Shown: positions 20,922 through 29,972 of the stretch, in pieces | Layout of the letters: each line of letters opens with the position of its first letter | Numbering within the stretch: the stretch's first letter is position 1 | NCBI RefSeq assembly: GCF_002161215.1 | Contig: NZ_NFMB01000006.1 | Span: forward strand, 1-64,000 | DNA from: Flavonifractor sp. An10 | GTDB taxonomy: Bacteria; Bacillota; Clostridia; Oscillospirales; Oscillospiraceae | Length of the DNA: 64,000 nucleotides | Reading direction: 5' to 3' | Notes under the pieces: generated by a model | What the model saw: the letters and a program-made list of their open reading frames with translations, nothing else | What the model was told of the DNA's origin: nothing | Database searches by the model: none | Translations under genes and position numbers: made by a program

Positions 20922-21719
20922 GTGAACAAGACTGAACTGCTGAACAAGCTGTCCCGGGACGGCGACGAGCGGCTGCTGCTGGCCCGGACGCTGGACAGGC
21001 TGGAGCTGGCCCGCACCCGCAATATCCCGGCCTGCACCGGCTTTTTGTCCCCACAGGAGCGGGCGAGTGTGGAAAACCTGCTGAGCGCCTCCGGCCATCC
21101 GGCCCACCTGTTCTACGGCGGGTATGAGGGGGCCGAGCGCACGGTGTGCGCCTTCCTCCCCGACTGGCTGGAGGGGGCGGACTGGGCCGCCGACCCGGAC
21201 AGCTGCCCCGTGCGGGCCATCCGCTGCACCTGGAGCGGGGTCAGCCTGAGCCACCGGGACTTCCTGGGCGCCATCCTGGGCCTGGGCCTGGATCGGGAGA
21301 AGGTGGGCGATCTGCTGGTGGGGGACGGCGTGTGCGACATCCTGGCGCTGGAGGAGATCACCGGCTTTTTGCTTCTCCACCTGGAGCAGGCGGGCCGTGC
21401 AAAACTCAAGGCCGCCCCCCTGCCCCTGGACAGGCTGGAGCCCCCGGAGGTGAAGGTGAAGGCCATCCGGGACACCGTCAGCTCCCTGCGGCTGGACGCG
21501 GTGGCCGCCTCCGGCTTCTCCCTGTCCCGGGGGAGGGCGGCGGAGCTGATCTCCTCGGGGAAATTCCAGCTCAACCACCGGGAGTGCACCAAGCCCGACC
21601 GCCCCGTGGTGGAGGGGGACGTGCTCAGCTGCCGCGGCCTGGGCAAGTGCGCCGTCAAGACCGTGGGCGGCCCCTCCAAAAAGGGGCGCATCATGATAGA
21701 ATTGGAGCGATATGTGTAA
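20922..21719 (+). CDS. YlmH-like S4-domain RNA-binding protein
   Basis: 265 residues from GTG 20922 (ribosome site GAGGAGG). N-terminal YlmH domain (FLSPQERASVENLL, HLFYGGYEGAERTV) and C-terminal S4 domain (VAASGFSLSRGRAAELISSG, FQLNHRECTKPD). YlmH proteins have been linked to cell division loci and to rescue of stalled ribosomes; here it is away from the usual division cluster. Its TAA overlaps the next ATG (TAATG). Confidence 0.85.
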   Translation: MNKTELLNKLSRDGDERLLLARTLDRLELARTRNIPACTGFLSPQERASVENLLSASGHPAHLFYGGYEGAERTVCAFLPDWLEGADWAADPDSCPVRAIRCTWSGVSLSHRDFLGAILGLGLDREKVGDLLVGDGVCDILALEEITGFLLLHLEQAGRAKLKAAPLPLDRLEPPEVKVKAIRDTVSSLRLDAVAASGFSLSRGRAAELISSGKFQLNHRECTKPDRPVVEGDVLSCRGLGKCAVKTVGGPSKKGRIMIELERYV

Positions 21720-21928
21720 TGGAACAGGCAAAGATCGACCGCATCAACGAGCTGGCCAGGAAGGCCAAGAGCGAGGAGGGCCTGACCCCGGCGGAGATGG
21801 TGGAGCGGGATCTGCTCCGGCAGGAGTACATCGCCGCCTACCGGGACAACCTCATCGCCCAGCTGGAGAACACCTACATCGTGGAGCCCGACGGCACCAA
21901 GCACAAGCTGGGCAAAAGGCCCGACTAA
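21719..21928 (+). CDS. DUF896 family protein (YnzC-like)
   Basis: 69 residues, MEQAKIDRINELARKAKSEE then GLTPAEMVERDLLRQEYI, the short helical hairpin DUF896 family of Firmicutes, function unknown. Overlaps the YlmH-like gene by one base and ends at a strong terminator. Confidence 0.88.
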   Translation: MEQAKIDRINELARKAKSEEGLTPAEMVERDLLRQEYIAAYRDNLIAQLENTYIVEPDGTKHKLGKRPD

Positions 21929-21931
21929 ACC

Positions 21932-21969
21932 AACAGCGCCGTCCTCATTCCAGAGGGCGGCGCTGTTTT
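21932..21969. terminator. Terminator between convergent DUF896 and glyQS genes
   Basis: AACAGCGCCG (21932-21941) pairs with CGGCGCTGTT (21958-21967), T-rich after. Confidence 0.85.
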
Positions 21970-21997
21970 GCAGGCGGCGGTCAGGCCGCCGCGGATA

Positions 21998-23431
21998 TCA
22001 GAACTTGACGCGCTCAGCAATATAATTTTTGACCTGATCCATGGGAATGCGCACCTGCTCCATGGAATCCCGCTCCCGGACGGTGACGCAGCCGTCGGCG
22101 GGGGTGGTGTCGTCGCCCACGGTCTGGAAGTCCAGGGTGATGCAGAAGGGGGTGCCGATCTCGTCCTGGCGGCGGTAGCGCTTGCCGATGGAGCCGGCGT
22201 CGTCGTAGTCCACCATGAAGTCCTTCGCCAGCTCGTCCCGCAGCTGCTGGGCGGGGCCGGAGAGAACCTCCTTCTTGCTCAGGGGGAGCACGGCGCACTT
22301 GAAGGGGGCCAGGGCGGGGTGGAGGCGCAGCACGGTGCGCACGTCGTCGTTGCCCTTCTTGTCCTGGCCCACCACCTCCTCGTCGTAGGCGTCCACCAGG
22401 AAGGCCAGGGTGACCCGGTCGGCGCCCAGGGAGGGCTCGATGACGTAGGGGATATAGTGCTCGTTCTTCTCCTGGTCAAAGTAGGTGAGATCCTTGCCGG
22501 AGTGCTCCTGGTGCTGCTTCAGGTCGTAGTCGGTGCGGTCGGCCACGCCCCACAGCTCGCCCCAGCCGAAGGGGAACATGAACTCGAAGTCGGTGGTGGC
22601 CTTGGAGTAGAAGGCCAGCTCCTCCTTCTCGTGGTCGCGCAGGCGCAGGTTCTCCTCCTTCAGGCCCAGATCGGTGAGCCACTTGCGGCAGAACTCCCGC
22701 CAGTACTGGAACCACTCCAGATCGGTGCCGGGCTGGCAGAAGAACTCCAGCTCCATCTGCTCAAACTCCCGGATGCGGAAGATGAAGTTGCCGGGGGTGA
22801 TCTCGTTGCGGAAGGACTTGCCCACCTGGCACACGCCGAAGGGCAGCTTTTTGCGGGTGGTGCGCTGGATGGCGGGGAAGTTGACGAAGATGCCCTGGGC
22901 GGTCTCGGGCCGCAGGTAGACCTCGGTGCTGCTGTCCTCGGTGACGCCCTGGTGGGTCTTGAACATCAGGTTGAACTTGCGGATGTCGGTGAAGTCGCTC
23001 TTGCCGCAGCCGGGGCAGGTCACGCCGTTGTCCCGGATGAAGGCCACCAGCTCGTCGTTGGTCATGGCCTCCACGTTCACGTCGGTGCGGTTGTTCTCGG
23101 CGCACCAGCCCTCGATGAGCTTGTCGGCCCGGTGGCGCATCTTGCACGCCTTGCAGTCGATGAGCGGGTCGTTGAAGGTGGACACATGGCCGGAGGCCAC
23201 CCACACCTCGGGGTTCATCAGGATGGCCGCGTCCAGACCCACGTTGTAGGGGTTCTCCTGCACGAACTTCTTCCACCAGGCCCGCTTCACGTTGTTCTTC
23301 AGCTCCACGCCCAGGGGGCCGTAGTCCCAGGAGTTGGCCAGGCCGCCGTAGATCTCGCTGCCCGGATACACAAAGCCCCGGCCCTTGCACAGGGCCACAA
23401 TCTGCTCCATGGTCTTTTCGGTGTTCTTCAT
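21998..23431 (-). CDS. glyQS: Glycyl-tRNA synthetase, single-chain (alpha2) type
   Basis: 477 residues. Class II synthetase of the homodimeric type (not the tetrameric GlyQ/GlyS pair). Visible features: [20 protein letters not shown] at the N-terminus, zinc-type cysteines CKACKMRH and CPGCGKSDF, motif 2 ([21 protein letters not shown]), and the anticodon-binding domain near the end. Charges tRNA-Gly in the cytoplasm. Expression is controlled by the upstream T-box leader. Confidence 0.96.
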   Translation of the reverse strand: MKNTEKTMEQIVALCKGRGFVYPGSEIYGGLANSWDYGPLGVELKNNVKRAWWKKFVQENPYNVGLDAAILMNPEVWVASGHVSTFNDPLIDCKACKMRHRADKLIEGWCAENNRTDVNVEAMTNDELVAFIRDNGVTCPGCGKSDFTDIRKFNLMFKTHQGVTEDSSTEVYLRPETAQGIFVNFPAIQRTTRKKLPFGVCQVGKSFRNEITPGNFIFRIREFEQMELEFFCQPGTDLEWFQYWREFCRKWLTDLGLKEENLRLRDHEKEELAFYSKATTDFEFMFPFGWGELWGVADRTDYDLKQHQEHSGKDLTYFDQEKNEHYIPYVIEPSLGADRVTLAFLVDAYDEEVVGQDKKGNDDVRTVLRLHPALAPFKCAVLPLSKKEVLSGPAQQLRDELAKDFMVDYDDAGSIGKRYRRQDEIGTPFCITLDFQTVGDDTTPADGCVTVRERDSMEQVRIPMDQVKNYIAERVKF

Positions 23432-23446
23432 CGGTTGTACTCCTTT

Positions 23447-23483
23447 TTTTGAATTGAGAATGGATAATGGATAATTGAGAATG
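23447..23483 (-). repeat. AT-rich leader repeat before glyQS
   Basis: Minus strand reads CATTCTCAATTATCCATTAT followed by CCATTCTCAATTC, placed between the T-box terminator and the ribosome site. Same type as 14085 and 47293. Confidence 0.6.
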
Positions 23484-23544
23484 AATCCTTTTGCCGCAGG
23501 GGCCGGCCCCTTGGCCGGCCCGGCGGGGAAATATCCGCGGCAGC

Positions 23545-23781
23545 AAAAAAACGCCCCGAGCCGTAAGGCTCAGGGCGAAGCAAGCTCCGTGGTGCCACCT
23601 GAATTCGGGGTTATGGATGAAAACCCCGCGCTCAAATCCCATAACGGCGGGAACCGGCGGGGCATTGCCTCCCCGCGGCTCGCGGGCGCCTTCCGCCAGA
23701 CCCTCGGAAGCCTTTCACCGTCCGGCTTCTCTCTCAGGGCCAGGTCTGCGCGTACTCCTCCCGGTCACTGCCTGTCGCTGG
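23545..23781 (-). ncRNA. T-box riboswitch leader of glyQS
   Basis: On the minus strand the T-box sequence AGGTGGCACCACGG (23600-23587) is followed by a terminator hairpin, CGCCCTGAGCC with GGCTCGGGGCG, and seven T (23551-23545). Upstream is stem I: GAGTACG (AGTA motif), CAGACC pairing with GGTCTG, and a GAAGCC/GGCTTC apical stem whose loop includes GGTG. Uncharged tRNA would stabilise the antiterminator and allow glyQS transcription. The specifier is probably GGC, but I cannot fix it. The UGGN base is C rather than the A expected for tRNA-Gly. Confidence 0.88.
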
Positions 23782-23786
23782 CCGAT

Positions 23787-23815
23787 ATTGTATCACGCAA
23801 AAAGCCCGCCGTCAA
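23787..23815 (-). promoter_or_regulatory. Sigma-A promoter of the T-box-glyQS transcript
   Basis: Minus strand TTGACG (23815-23810) and TACAAT (23792-23787), 17-base spacer, directly upstream of stem I. Confidence 0.8.
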
Positions 23816-23828
23816 GGCATTTCGGCCC

Positions 23829-24317
23829 CTATTCCACCAGAATCAGGCCGAAGTGGCTGTGCTCCTCCCCCATCTCCCGCAGGGTGTGGATCTCCAGGCC
23901 GTGGGCGCGGGCGGTGGCGAACACGTCGATGCCGCACCCCTCCATGGAGGGGATGGCCTTCCCGGGAAAGCGGCACCCCGCCGGGTCGCAGGAGGGGCAC
24001 AGCTTGCACGGCCCGCTGCCGAAGGCGAGGGCCTTGTAATACCCCGCCAGGAAGAGCCGCCGGGCGCACTCCCAGGCCATGCGGCTGGCGCCGTAATGGT
24101 GGATGCGGAACAGGATGGCGGTGGAATAGCTGTCCAGCACCGCCCGGGTGCGGGTGTAGTCCGGCGCCTCCGGCGGGCAGCAGTGGTTGTGCCCGTAGCT
24201 CTCGCACCCGAACTGGCACCGCAGCCTGGGCCACGGCGCGGTGATTACCGTATGTGGGTCGATGACGATGGCCGGGTCGGCCCCGTTTTCCCGCAGATAC
24301 TCCAGACAGGCCTCCAT
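23829..24317 (-). CDS. DUF2284 metal-binding protein
   Basis: 162 residues from ATG 24317 (ribosome site GAGGAGGG). Cysteine clusters CQFGCESYGHNHCCPP and CKLCPSCDPAGCRFPG are typical of DUF2284, presumed to bind iron-sulfur or zinc. Function unknown. A hydrophilic longer start is possible but lacks a ribosome site. Transcribed toward the glyQS promoter. Confidence 0.8.
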   Translation of the reverse strand: MEACLEYLRENGADPAIVIDPHTVITAPWPRLRCQFGCESYGHNHCCPPEAPDYTRTRAVLDSYSTAILFRIHHYGASRMAWECARRLFLAGYYKALAFGSGPCKLCPSCDPAGCRFPGKAIPSMEGCGIDVFATARAHGLEIHTLREMGEEHSHFGLILVE

Positions 24318-24433
24318 ATCGCCGTCCCTCCTCTCCCCCACAGTGTACTCCCGGCGGGAAAAACCGTCAAGGGGGGAGACAGCATCCACAGAAATATGAT
24401 ATAATGTGGAAAAACAGCCAGGAGGCGATTGTG

Positions 24434-24694
24434 ATGAAACGACCCGCTGTCCGCATTACCCTCATCGACCGGCTGGGCAGGTGCGGCTGCCACCGGGGCC
24501 ACAAGGTGGGGGACAGCTATGATTTCGACACCCAGCGGGGCCAGCTGTGCCCCATGGCCATGCACGTGGCCTTCCCCTATGTGGATATCCTCCGCTACGG
24601 CGGCGCCATCCCCGGCCAGCCGGAGGGTACCGCCACCTTCTGCTGCCCCGATGTGGACACCATCAACGTGTTCAAAATCGAGGTGGAAAAGTAG
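24434..24694 (+). CDS. TIGR04076 family protein
   Basis: 86 residues, start ATG 24434 after AGGAGG (GTG 24431 possible). Cysteine-containing motif RCGCHRGHKVGDSYDFD and the end ATFCCPDVDTINVFKIEVEK match this small family of uncharacterised, often Clostridia-specific proteins. A TATAAT at 24399-24404 may be its -10. Its TAG stop is also the first bases of a repeat edge (TAGGGCGCGC). Confidence 0.7.
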   Translation: MKRPAVRITLIDRLGRCGCHRGHKVGDSYDFDTQRGQLCPMAMHVAFPYVDILRYGGAIPGQPEGTATFCCPDVDTINVFKIEVEK

Positions 24695-25530
24695 GGCGCG
24701 CCATCCGTATGGACGCGCATTGTGCGCCCGCCTTGTGGAGGCCCAGCCTCCCGACGGTGGCCTGCCCGGCCGGGGCCTACGCGGCCGGCGCCCCGCTTTT
24801 GATGGCAAAAGCGGGGGGAAAACCAGCAGGGAGGGGGATTTCGATTTCCCCCTCCCTGCACCCACCCCTTGAAACGACCAATCAGGGGGGAGCTGCGGCT
24901 CCCCCCTATTGGATGTACCCCCCGGAGCTGTTCTACAGGTAGCTTACCGGCGGCGAAGGCTTACTTCGTAACGCCTCCGCCGCTCGGATGCCGCCGCGAC
25001 CGCCCCGGTATTTCGGAGGCATGGCACCGACGGCGGCCCGGCGGGCCAAGTTGGTACAGCGCAACTACTTTCAGGGCTTGCAGGGTAACCCCGATGCGTG
25101 CCGCCCAAGGCGCGGCAGCGCCTGTGACAAAACTACCAGGAAAACTTGCGGCGATGCTCGGCCGGTCTTTGCGGGCCAAAGACAGCGCACCGCCGCCATG
25201 AGCCCCCGTATTGGGGGCTGGGGTCGAAGGCGCCGGGGGCGCCTTCGATGAAAATCAATGCGAAGCCACCTCAAAATAGGCGAAGCCCCCCGGCCCTTCT
25301 TTCTCCCCATTTCTTCGGGAAGAAATGGGGGCGCCCGCCGCGTAGGCGCGTCCCCCGGGGGGAGCCCCCGGTAATCGAGCGGCGCGCCGAGTCGTCGCGC
25401 CCCACGGATAGCGGTGGCCGGGCGGGCATTTGGGAACCCCTCATCCGTCATTTGCTCCGCAAATGCCACCTTCCCCCCACAGGGGGGAAGGCTTCGGGCG
25501 GAGGATATCCGCCCGTGGGAAACGCCGGTT
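24695..25530. repeat. Composite repeat island 1 (modules D partial, C, D, P2, S)
   Basis: 836 bases without a gene between convergent genes. Order on the plus strand: edge GGGCGCGCC from 24695; part of D with a CCCCGCTTTTG/CAAAAGCGGGG hairpin (24791-24816); module C (25017-25132: GGCATGGCACCGACGGCGGC ... GGCGCGGCAGCGCC); D (25185-25360) with three hairpins, AGCCCCC/GGGGGCT, GAAGGCGCC/GGCGCCTTC and CCATTTCTTC/GAAGAAATGG; the inverse P2 module (GGCGCGCCGAGTCGTCGCGC); an S-type hairpin (25437-25491); and GGCGGAGGATATCCGCCC. E1 is missing here. Confidence 0.8.
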
Positions 25531-25950
25531 TTACGGCTGAACCTCAATGGGGATGGCGGTCTGCTCCGTGTCCGTGGTGATGGAGCGGAAGGCGGCGGCG
25601 TTGAGCAGTATCAGCAGGACGGTGGCCGCCGCCAGGCCGATGAGCACCCCGGCCACCACCCGCCAGATTCTCCGGCTCCGCCGGTTGCGCTCGGCCAGCA
25701 GGCGGTTGAGCTCGGCCAGGTGGGCGGCCACCTGGTCGGGGGCGGGCTCCTCCTCCACCGGGCCGCCCAGCAGACGGCTCACCGGCACCTCCAGCTCCTC
25801 GGCCAGGCGGAGGAGCAGCTCCGCGTCGGGCACCGACAGGGCGTTCTCCCACTTGGAGATGGTCTGCCGGGTGACGTGGAGGCGGCCGGCCAGCTCCTCC
25901 TGGCTCAGGCCCCTGGCCCGGCGTAAGGTCTTGAGATTGTCAGCGAACAT
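25531..25950 (-). CDS. XRE-type HTH regulator with a C-terminal membrane helix
   Basis: 139 residues from ATG 25950 (AAGGAG upstream). HTH at residues about 6-60 (LKTLRRARGLSQEELAGRLH, TRQTISKWENALSVPDAELL). A linker is followed by one membrane segment, WRVVAGVLIGLAAATVLLIL, and about 25 extracytoplasmic residues. Membrane-tethered XRE regulators are common in Oscillospiraceae; the signal is unknown. Ends against repeat island 1. Confidence 0.82.
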   Translation of the reverse strand: MFADNLKTLRRARGLSQEELAGRLHVTRQTISKWENALSVPDAELLLRLAEELEVPVSRLLGGPVEEEPAPDQVAAHLAELNRLLAERNRRSRRIWRVVAGVLIGLAAATVLLILLNAAAFRSITTDTEQTAIPIEVQP

Positions 25951-26030
25951 GGATATCATCTCCTTTCCGCCCCAGCATACCCCAAAAACCCCCGTTGCGG
26001 CAAGCAACGGGGGCGGACATGGGCGGGATT

Positions 26031-26870
26031 TCACGTCTGATCCAGCCGGCGGCGGTACCAGACGCAGTTGAACACATCCCCCAGGATGAGGATGTTGCCG
26101 CAAAGGTAGAGCCACACCAGCAGGATGATCACCGAGGCCAGGGAGCCGTACACCAGGGAGTACCGGGCGGACAGGCCGATGAACCAGGAGAACAGGGCGG
26201 TGGCGGCCACCAGGGCCCCGGCGGCCAGGAAGGCGCCGGAGAGGACGGGGGGCCGGGGCTCCCCTCTGGGGGCGGCCATGCGGTAGGTCAGCAGCACGAA
26301 GAGAAGCACCAGCAGGAACAGCAGCAGGAAGCGGAACCACTGCCACTCCCAGGGCATGGCCTCCTCCGGCAGCTCCAGCCGCCCGGCCAGCCAGGAGAAG
26401 AGCCACTCCCCGGTGAAGAGCACCGCCACCGCCAGGTAGACGGTGAGCAGGAAGAGCACCGAGAAGGCCACGCTGGCCGCGATGCGCTTCACCCCCCGGT
26501 AGCCGCCCCGGCCGTACAGCTCCTCCATCACCCGCATGAGGGTGCGGAAGGCCGCCGAGGCGGAGAACAGGGTCATGCCCGCCCCGGCCAGCAGCAGGGC
26601 GGGGGACTGGTTGGTGGTGATGTAGCCCATGTAGTCGGCCAGGATGCCCAGGGTCTCCCGGGGGAGGATGGCGGCGGCGGCGTCCAGCACCGCCCCCACG
26701 TCCAGGCGGAGCAGGCCGATGAAGGCGTTGACGCAGATGAGCAGGGGGAAGAAGGACAGCAGCAGGAAGTAGGCCAACGCCGCCGCGGAGCGGGACACGT
26801 GCCGGCCGAAGTAGAGCCGGGCCACCTCCAGGCCGAAGCGCACCGGCGCCCAGTCCAGCAGCTTTTTCAC
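26031..26870 (-). CDS. YihY/virulence factor BrkB family membrane protein
   Basis: 279 residues, about six membrane helices. Family motifs: SAAALAYFLLLSFFPLLICV near the N-terminus, SASAAFRTLMRVMEELYGR and YGSLASVIILLVWLYLCGNI near the C-terminus. Once called RNase BN, the family is now regarded as transport or envelope related with no settled role. Located between the XRE gene and rpsT, own ribosome site GGAGGGGAGG. Confidence 0.88.
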   Translation of the reverse strand: MKKLLDWAPVRFGLEVARLYFGRHVSRSAAALAYFLLLSFFPLLICVNAFIGLLRLDVGAVLDAAAAILPRETLGILADYMGYITTNQSPALLLAGAGMTLFSASAAFRTLMRVMEELYGRGGYRGVKRIAASVAFSVLFLLTVYLAVAVLFTGEWLFSWLAGRLELPEEAMPWEWQWFRFLLLFLLVLLFVLLTYRMAAPRGEPRPPVLSGAFLAAGALVAATALFSWFIGLSARYSLVYGSLASVIILLVWLYLCGNILILGDVFNCVWYRRRLDQT

Positions 26871-26935
26871 GGCCTCCCCTCCCCTCTCCTACCAGCATAC
26901 CCGCTTTTCCCCGGCCCCATGCCTCCGGAAAAAGC

Positions 26936-26967
26936 AAAAAAGCCGTCTGCCCGGCAGACGGCTTTTT
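26936..26967 (-). terminator. Terminator after rpsT
   Basis: AAAAAGCCGTCTGCC pairs with GGCAGACGGCTTTTT; symmetric, works on both strands. Confidence 0.88.
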
Positions 26968-26981
26968 CATGGGTTCACGCG

Positions 26982-27245
26982 TTAGGCCAGCTTGTTCAGC
27001 TTGATGGTCATGGCGCTCTTCTTGTGCGCGGCGTTGTTCTTGTGCAGCAGACCCTTGACCACAGCCTTGTCGACCGCCTTGACGGCCACCTTGTAAGCGC
27101 CCTCGGCCTCGCTGCGGTTGCCTTCGACCACCGCGGCCTCGAACTTCTTGATGTCGGTCTTCAGCGCGGACTTAGCGGCCTTGTTCTGCGCGGCCTTGGT
27201 CTTGTTCACCAGGACACGCTTCTTGGCAGACTTAATATTCGGCAA
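26982..27245 (-). CDS. rpsT: Ribosomal protein bS20
   Basis: 87 residues from a TTG start at 27245 (LPNIKSAKKRVLVNKTKAAQ); GGAGGAGGTG is correctly spaced and no ATG fits. The UUG start is of interest because E. coli rpsT also uses UUG, where it is tied to autogenous control. Binds 16S rRNA. gpr lies divergently upstream, as in Bacillus. Confidence 0.94.
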   Translation of the reverse strand: MPNIKSAKKRVLVNKTKAAQNKAAKSALKTDIKKFEAAVVEGNRSEAEGAYKVAVKAVDKAVVKGLLHKNNAAHKKSAMTIKLNKLA

Positions 27246-27306
27246 ACCAAACACCTCCTCCGATGACGAAATCATATTCTTACACAGTTTGCCCGTGCAG
27301 ATTCTT

Positions 27307-27335
27307 ATTTTAACAGCCATCGGCCCAAATTGCAA
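27307..27335 (-). promoter_or_regulatory. Sigma-A promoter of rpsT
   Basis: Minus strand TTGCAA (27335-27330) and TAAAAT (27312-27307) with a 17-base spacer. Confidence 0.7.
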
Positions 27336-27445
27336 CTGTTTTTTTGAACTTTTTTCTCTTTTTTTGTATAGCCCGGCCTCCTTCGCAAAAAATAGGGGTA
27401 TCAAATGTGCAAAATACCACATCTTGCGGTGCGGAGGGGACGACT

Positions 27446-28340
27446 ATGCTGACATGGAGAACGGATCTGGCCCTGGAGGCGGCCCAGCTCTGGCGGGAGA
27501 GCGCCGGGGAGGCGGCTCAGCTGCCGGGGGTGGAGAGCGCGGAGGGGCTGCGGGAGGGCTACCCGGTGACCACGGTGCGCATCCTGGACGGGCGGGGGGA
27601 ACAGGCCCTGGGCAAGCCGGCGGGCACCTATATCACCCTGGAGCTGGACGGCCTGGCCCACCGGGAGAGCGACGCCTTCGGCCGGGCGGCCCGGGCCTGG
27701 CCGCCGAGCTGGCCCCCTCCTCCCCGGATCCCCGGGCCCCCGCCCTGGTGGTGGGCCTGGGCAACCGGCCATCACCCCGGACAACATCGGCCCCAAGGCC
27801 GCCGACCACCATGGTCACCCGCCACCTGGTGGAGCAGGTGCCGAGCACTGGCGCCTTCCGGCCGGTGGCCGCCCTGGCCGCCGGGGTGCTGGGCACCACC
27901 GGGGTGGAGAGCGGCCAGCTGGTGCGGGCTGTGGCGAGCGCATCCGTCCGGCCTGCGTGCTCTGCGTGGCCGCCCTGGCCGCCCGCAGCGTCCGCCGGGT
28001 GTGCCGCACCGTCCAGGTGGCCGACACCGGCATCACACCCGGCTCCGGCGTGGGCAACGCCCGGGAGGCCCTCAACGCCCAAACCCTGGGCGTGCCCGTC
28101 ATCGCCATCGGCGTGCCCACCGTGGTGGACGCCGCCACCCTCACCCGGGACGTGCTGGCCCAGGCCGGCCGGGAGGAGCTGGAGCCCCACGCCCTGGGAG
28201 AGGCCGGCGGGGGGCTGATCGTCACCCCCAGGGACATCGACACCCAGGTTCACGACCTGGCAAAGGTCATCGGCTACGGCATCAACCTGGCCCTCCACCC
28301 CGGCCTCACCATCCAGGACGTGGAGCTGTTTCTGAGCTAG
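27446..28340 (+). pseudogene. gpr: Germination protease Gpr, interrupted by several frameshifts
   Basis: A61-type spore protease that degrades small acid-soluble proteins at germination. The protein is recognisable across three frames: KPAGTYITLELDGLAHRESD first, then ALVVGLGNR and MVTRHLVEQV with RPVAALAAGVLGTTGVESGQ, then CVAALAARSVRRVCRTVQVA, TLGVPVIAIGVPTVVDAATL and the end IQDVELFLS. Five frame-changing bases appear lost: near 27695 (CCC run), 27768 (GGG run), 27810 (two bases) and 27930 (GGG run); near 27845 three bases are gone in frame. Adding the five gives 300 codons. Codon use is otherwise normal. Either poor consensus sequence or recent decay. Confidence 0.85.
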
Positions 28341-28679
28341 CGGCGGGGAATCGCCGTGCCCTGCCGGGCCGGAGGGACAGGTCGCCCATGCGTGGGGCGC
28401 GACGACCCCGGCGCGCCATTTGCCAGCCGCCGCGACCTCCATGATAGTTCAGAGGCATGGCACCGACGGCGGCCCGGCCAGCGCGGGGGCACCCCGCCAG
28501 ACGGGCGACCACAGGTCGCCCCTACGGACGGCGCGCCGAGTCGTCGCGCCCCACGGATAGCGGTGGCTGGACGGGCATCCGGGAACCCCTCATCCGCCCC
28601 AGTGCGCGCACTGGGGCACCTTCCCCCCACTGGGGGGAAGGCTTCGGGCGGATGATATCCGCCCCTGCGGGCTTGCCCG
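28341..28679. repeat. Repeat island 2 (partial): P-type, C fragment and S modules
   Basis: 339 bases between convergent gpr and MATE genes. Contains GGGGCGCGACGACCCCGGCG, a short C fragment (GGCATGGCACCGACGGCGGC, 28455-28474), GGGCGACCACAGGTCGCCCC (28503-28522), the inverse P2 module, an S-type hairpin (28586-28641) and GGCGGATGATATCCGCCCC. No E1. Confidence 0.75.
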
Positions 28680-29972
28680 TTAAGGATGCTGTGCCCCGCG
28701 GGTGCGGAAGAGGAGAACGGCCCCGGCCAGGGCGGTGCACAGCTGGGACAGGGGCACGGCGGCCCATACCCCCGTCAGCCCCAGCGCCCGGGGCAGGAGG
28801 AGCAGCAGCGCCAGCAGGGCAGCGGGCTCCCCGTAGATGAGCAGGCAGGCCAGGCGATCCCGCTGGGTGGCATAGCAGTAGGAGGTGGCGGTGCGGGACA
28901 GGGCGGCGCACAGCAGGCCGGGCAGGAACACGGGCAGGGCCAGGGCGGCCTGGGCGGTCACCTCCGGGGAGGCGCCGAAGAGGGCGGCGGCCCCGCCCCG
29001 CAGGAGAAAGAGCGCCCCGGCGCACACCCCGGCGGTGAGCAGGGCCCCGGCCAGGGTCATGCCCCGCAGGGTCAGCACCCCCCTCTCATCCCCCCGGCCG
29101 TGGGCCAGGGAGAGCAGGGGCTGGCTGCCGTCGGTGACCCCCTGGATGAGGAGGAGCACCACGCAGGTGAGATAGCTGATGGCGGCGTAGCAGGCCACGG
29201 CGGAGTCGCCGCCGGCCAGGACGGCGCTCTTGTTGACAAAGATCAGGGTCAGGTTGGGGGAAAAGGTGAGGCCGAAGGGGGACAGGGCGGCCCACAGGAT
29301 GCGCCGGAACAGGGCGGCGTCCCCCAGGGTGGGCTTCTCCCCCCGGCGGAGCATCACCGCCGCGCACACCAGGAAGGTGACCCCCTGGCCCAGCACGGTT
29401 GCCGCGGCGGCCCCCGCCATGCCCCAGGGGATCACCCACACGAAGAGCCAGTCCAGCACGATGTTGGAGGCAAAGCCCGCCATCATGGCGGCCATGGCCG
29501 CCACGGAGCACCCCATGTTGCGCAGGAAGGGCACCAGCCCGGTGCCCAGCACCTGGAACACCGCCCCCAGGGTCACCCAGGTCAGGTACTCCCGGGCCAG
29601 CTCCAGCACCTCCCCCCGGGCGCCGAAGAGGCGGAGCACCCCCACGCCGAAGAGCAGGTAGAGGGCGGTGAGCAGCACCCCCGCCGCCCCCAGCAGGGTC
29701 AACCCCGTGCCCAGGGCCCGCCGTCGGCCGGGGAGATCCTCCCCGCCGGTGCACACGGCGTAGCGGATGGCCCCCGCCATGCCCAGGCCGGTGCCCGCGG
29801 CCTGGAGAAAGGCGGTGAGGGGGAAGGCCAGGTTCACCGCCGCCAGGGCGTTGTCCCCCAGGGCGTTGCCCACAAAGAAGCCGTCCACGATGGCGTACAC
29901 CCCGGACAGGGCGAAGGCCAGCATGGAGGGGGCCACGCTGCGGAAAAAGTCCCGCCGGTAGTCCGTCCGCAT
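28680..29972 (-). CDS. MATE family multidrug/cation efflux transporter
   Basis: 430 residues, 12 predicted membrane helices in two MatE repeats (PSMLAFALSGVYAIVDGFFV; SPNLTLIFVNKSAV). The MarR regulator precedes it with a one-base stop/start overlap (TGATG), so the pair form one regulated unit. Likely exports organic cations with sodium or proton exchange; substrate unknown. Confidence 0.87.
   Translation of the reverse strand: MRTDYRRDFFRSVAPSMLAFALSGVYAIVDGFFVGNALGDNALAAVNLAFPLTAFLQAAGTGLGMAGAIRYAVCTGGEDLPGRRRALGTGLTLLGAAGVLLTALYLLFGVGVLRLFGARGEVLELAREYLTWVTLGAVFQVLGTGLVPFLRNMGCSVAAMAAMMAGFASNIVLDWLFVWVIPWGMAGAAAATVLGQGVTFLVCAAVMLRRGEKPTLGDAALFRRILWAALSPFGLTFSPNLTLIFVNKSAVLAGGDSAVACYAAISYLTCVVLLLIQGVTDGSQPLLSLAHGRGDERGVLTLRGMTLAGALLTAGVCAGALFLLRGGAAALFGASPEVTAQAALALPVFLPGLLCAALSRTATSYCYATQRDRLACLLIYGEPAALLALLLLLPRALGLTGVWAAVPLSQLCTALAGAVLLFRTRGAQHP

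Noticed and set aside
27246-27445. Forespore sigma factor promoter for gpr
   Set aside because: GTATA and CAAAAAATA near 27366 loosely recall such a promoter, but the match is too weak to report.
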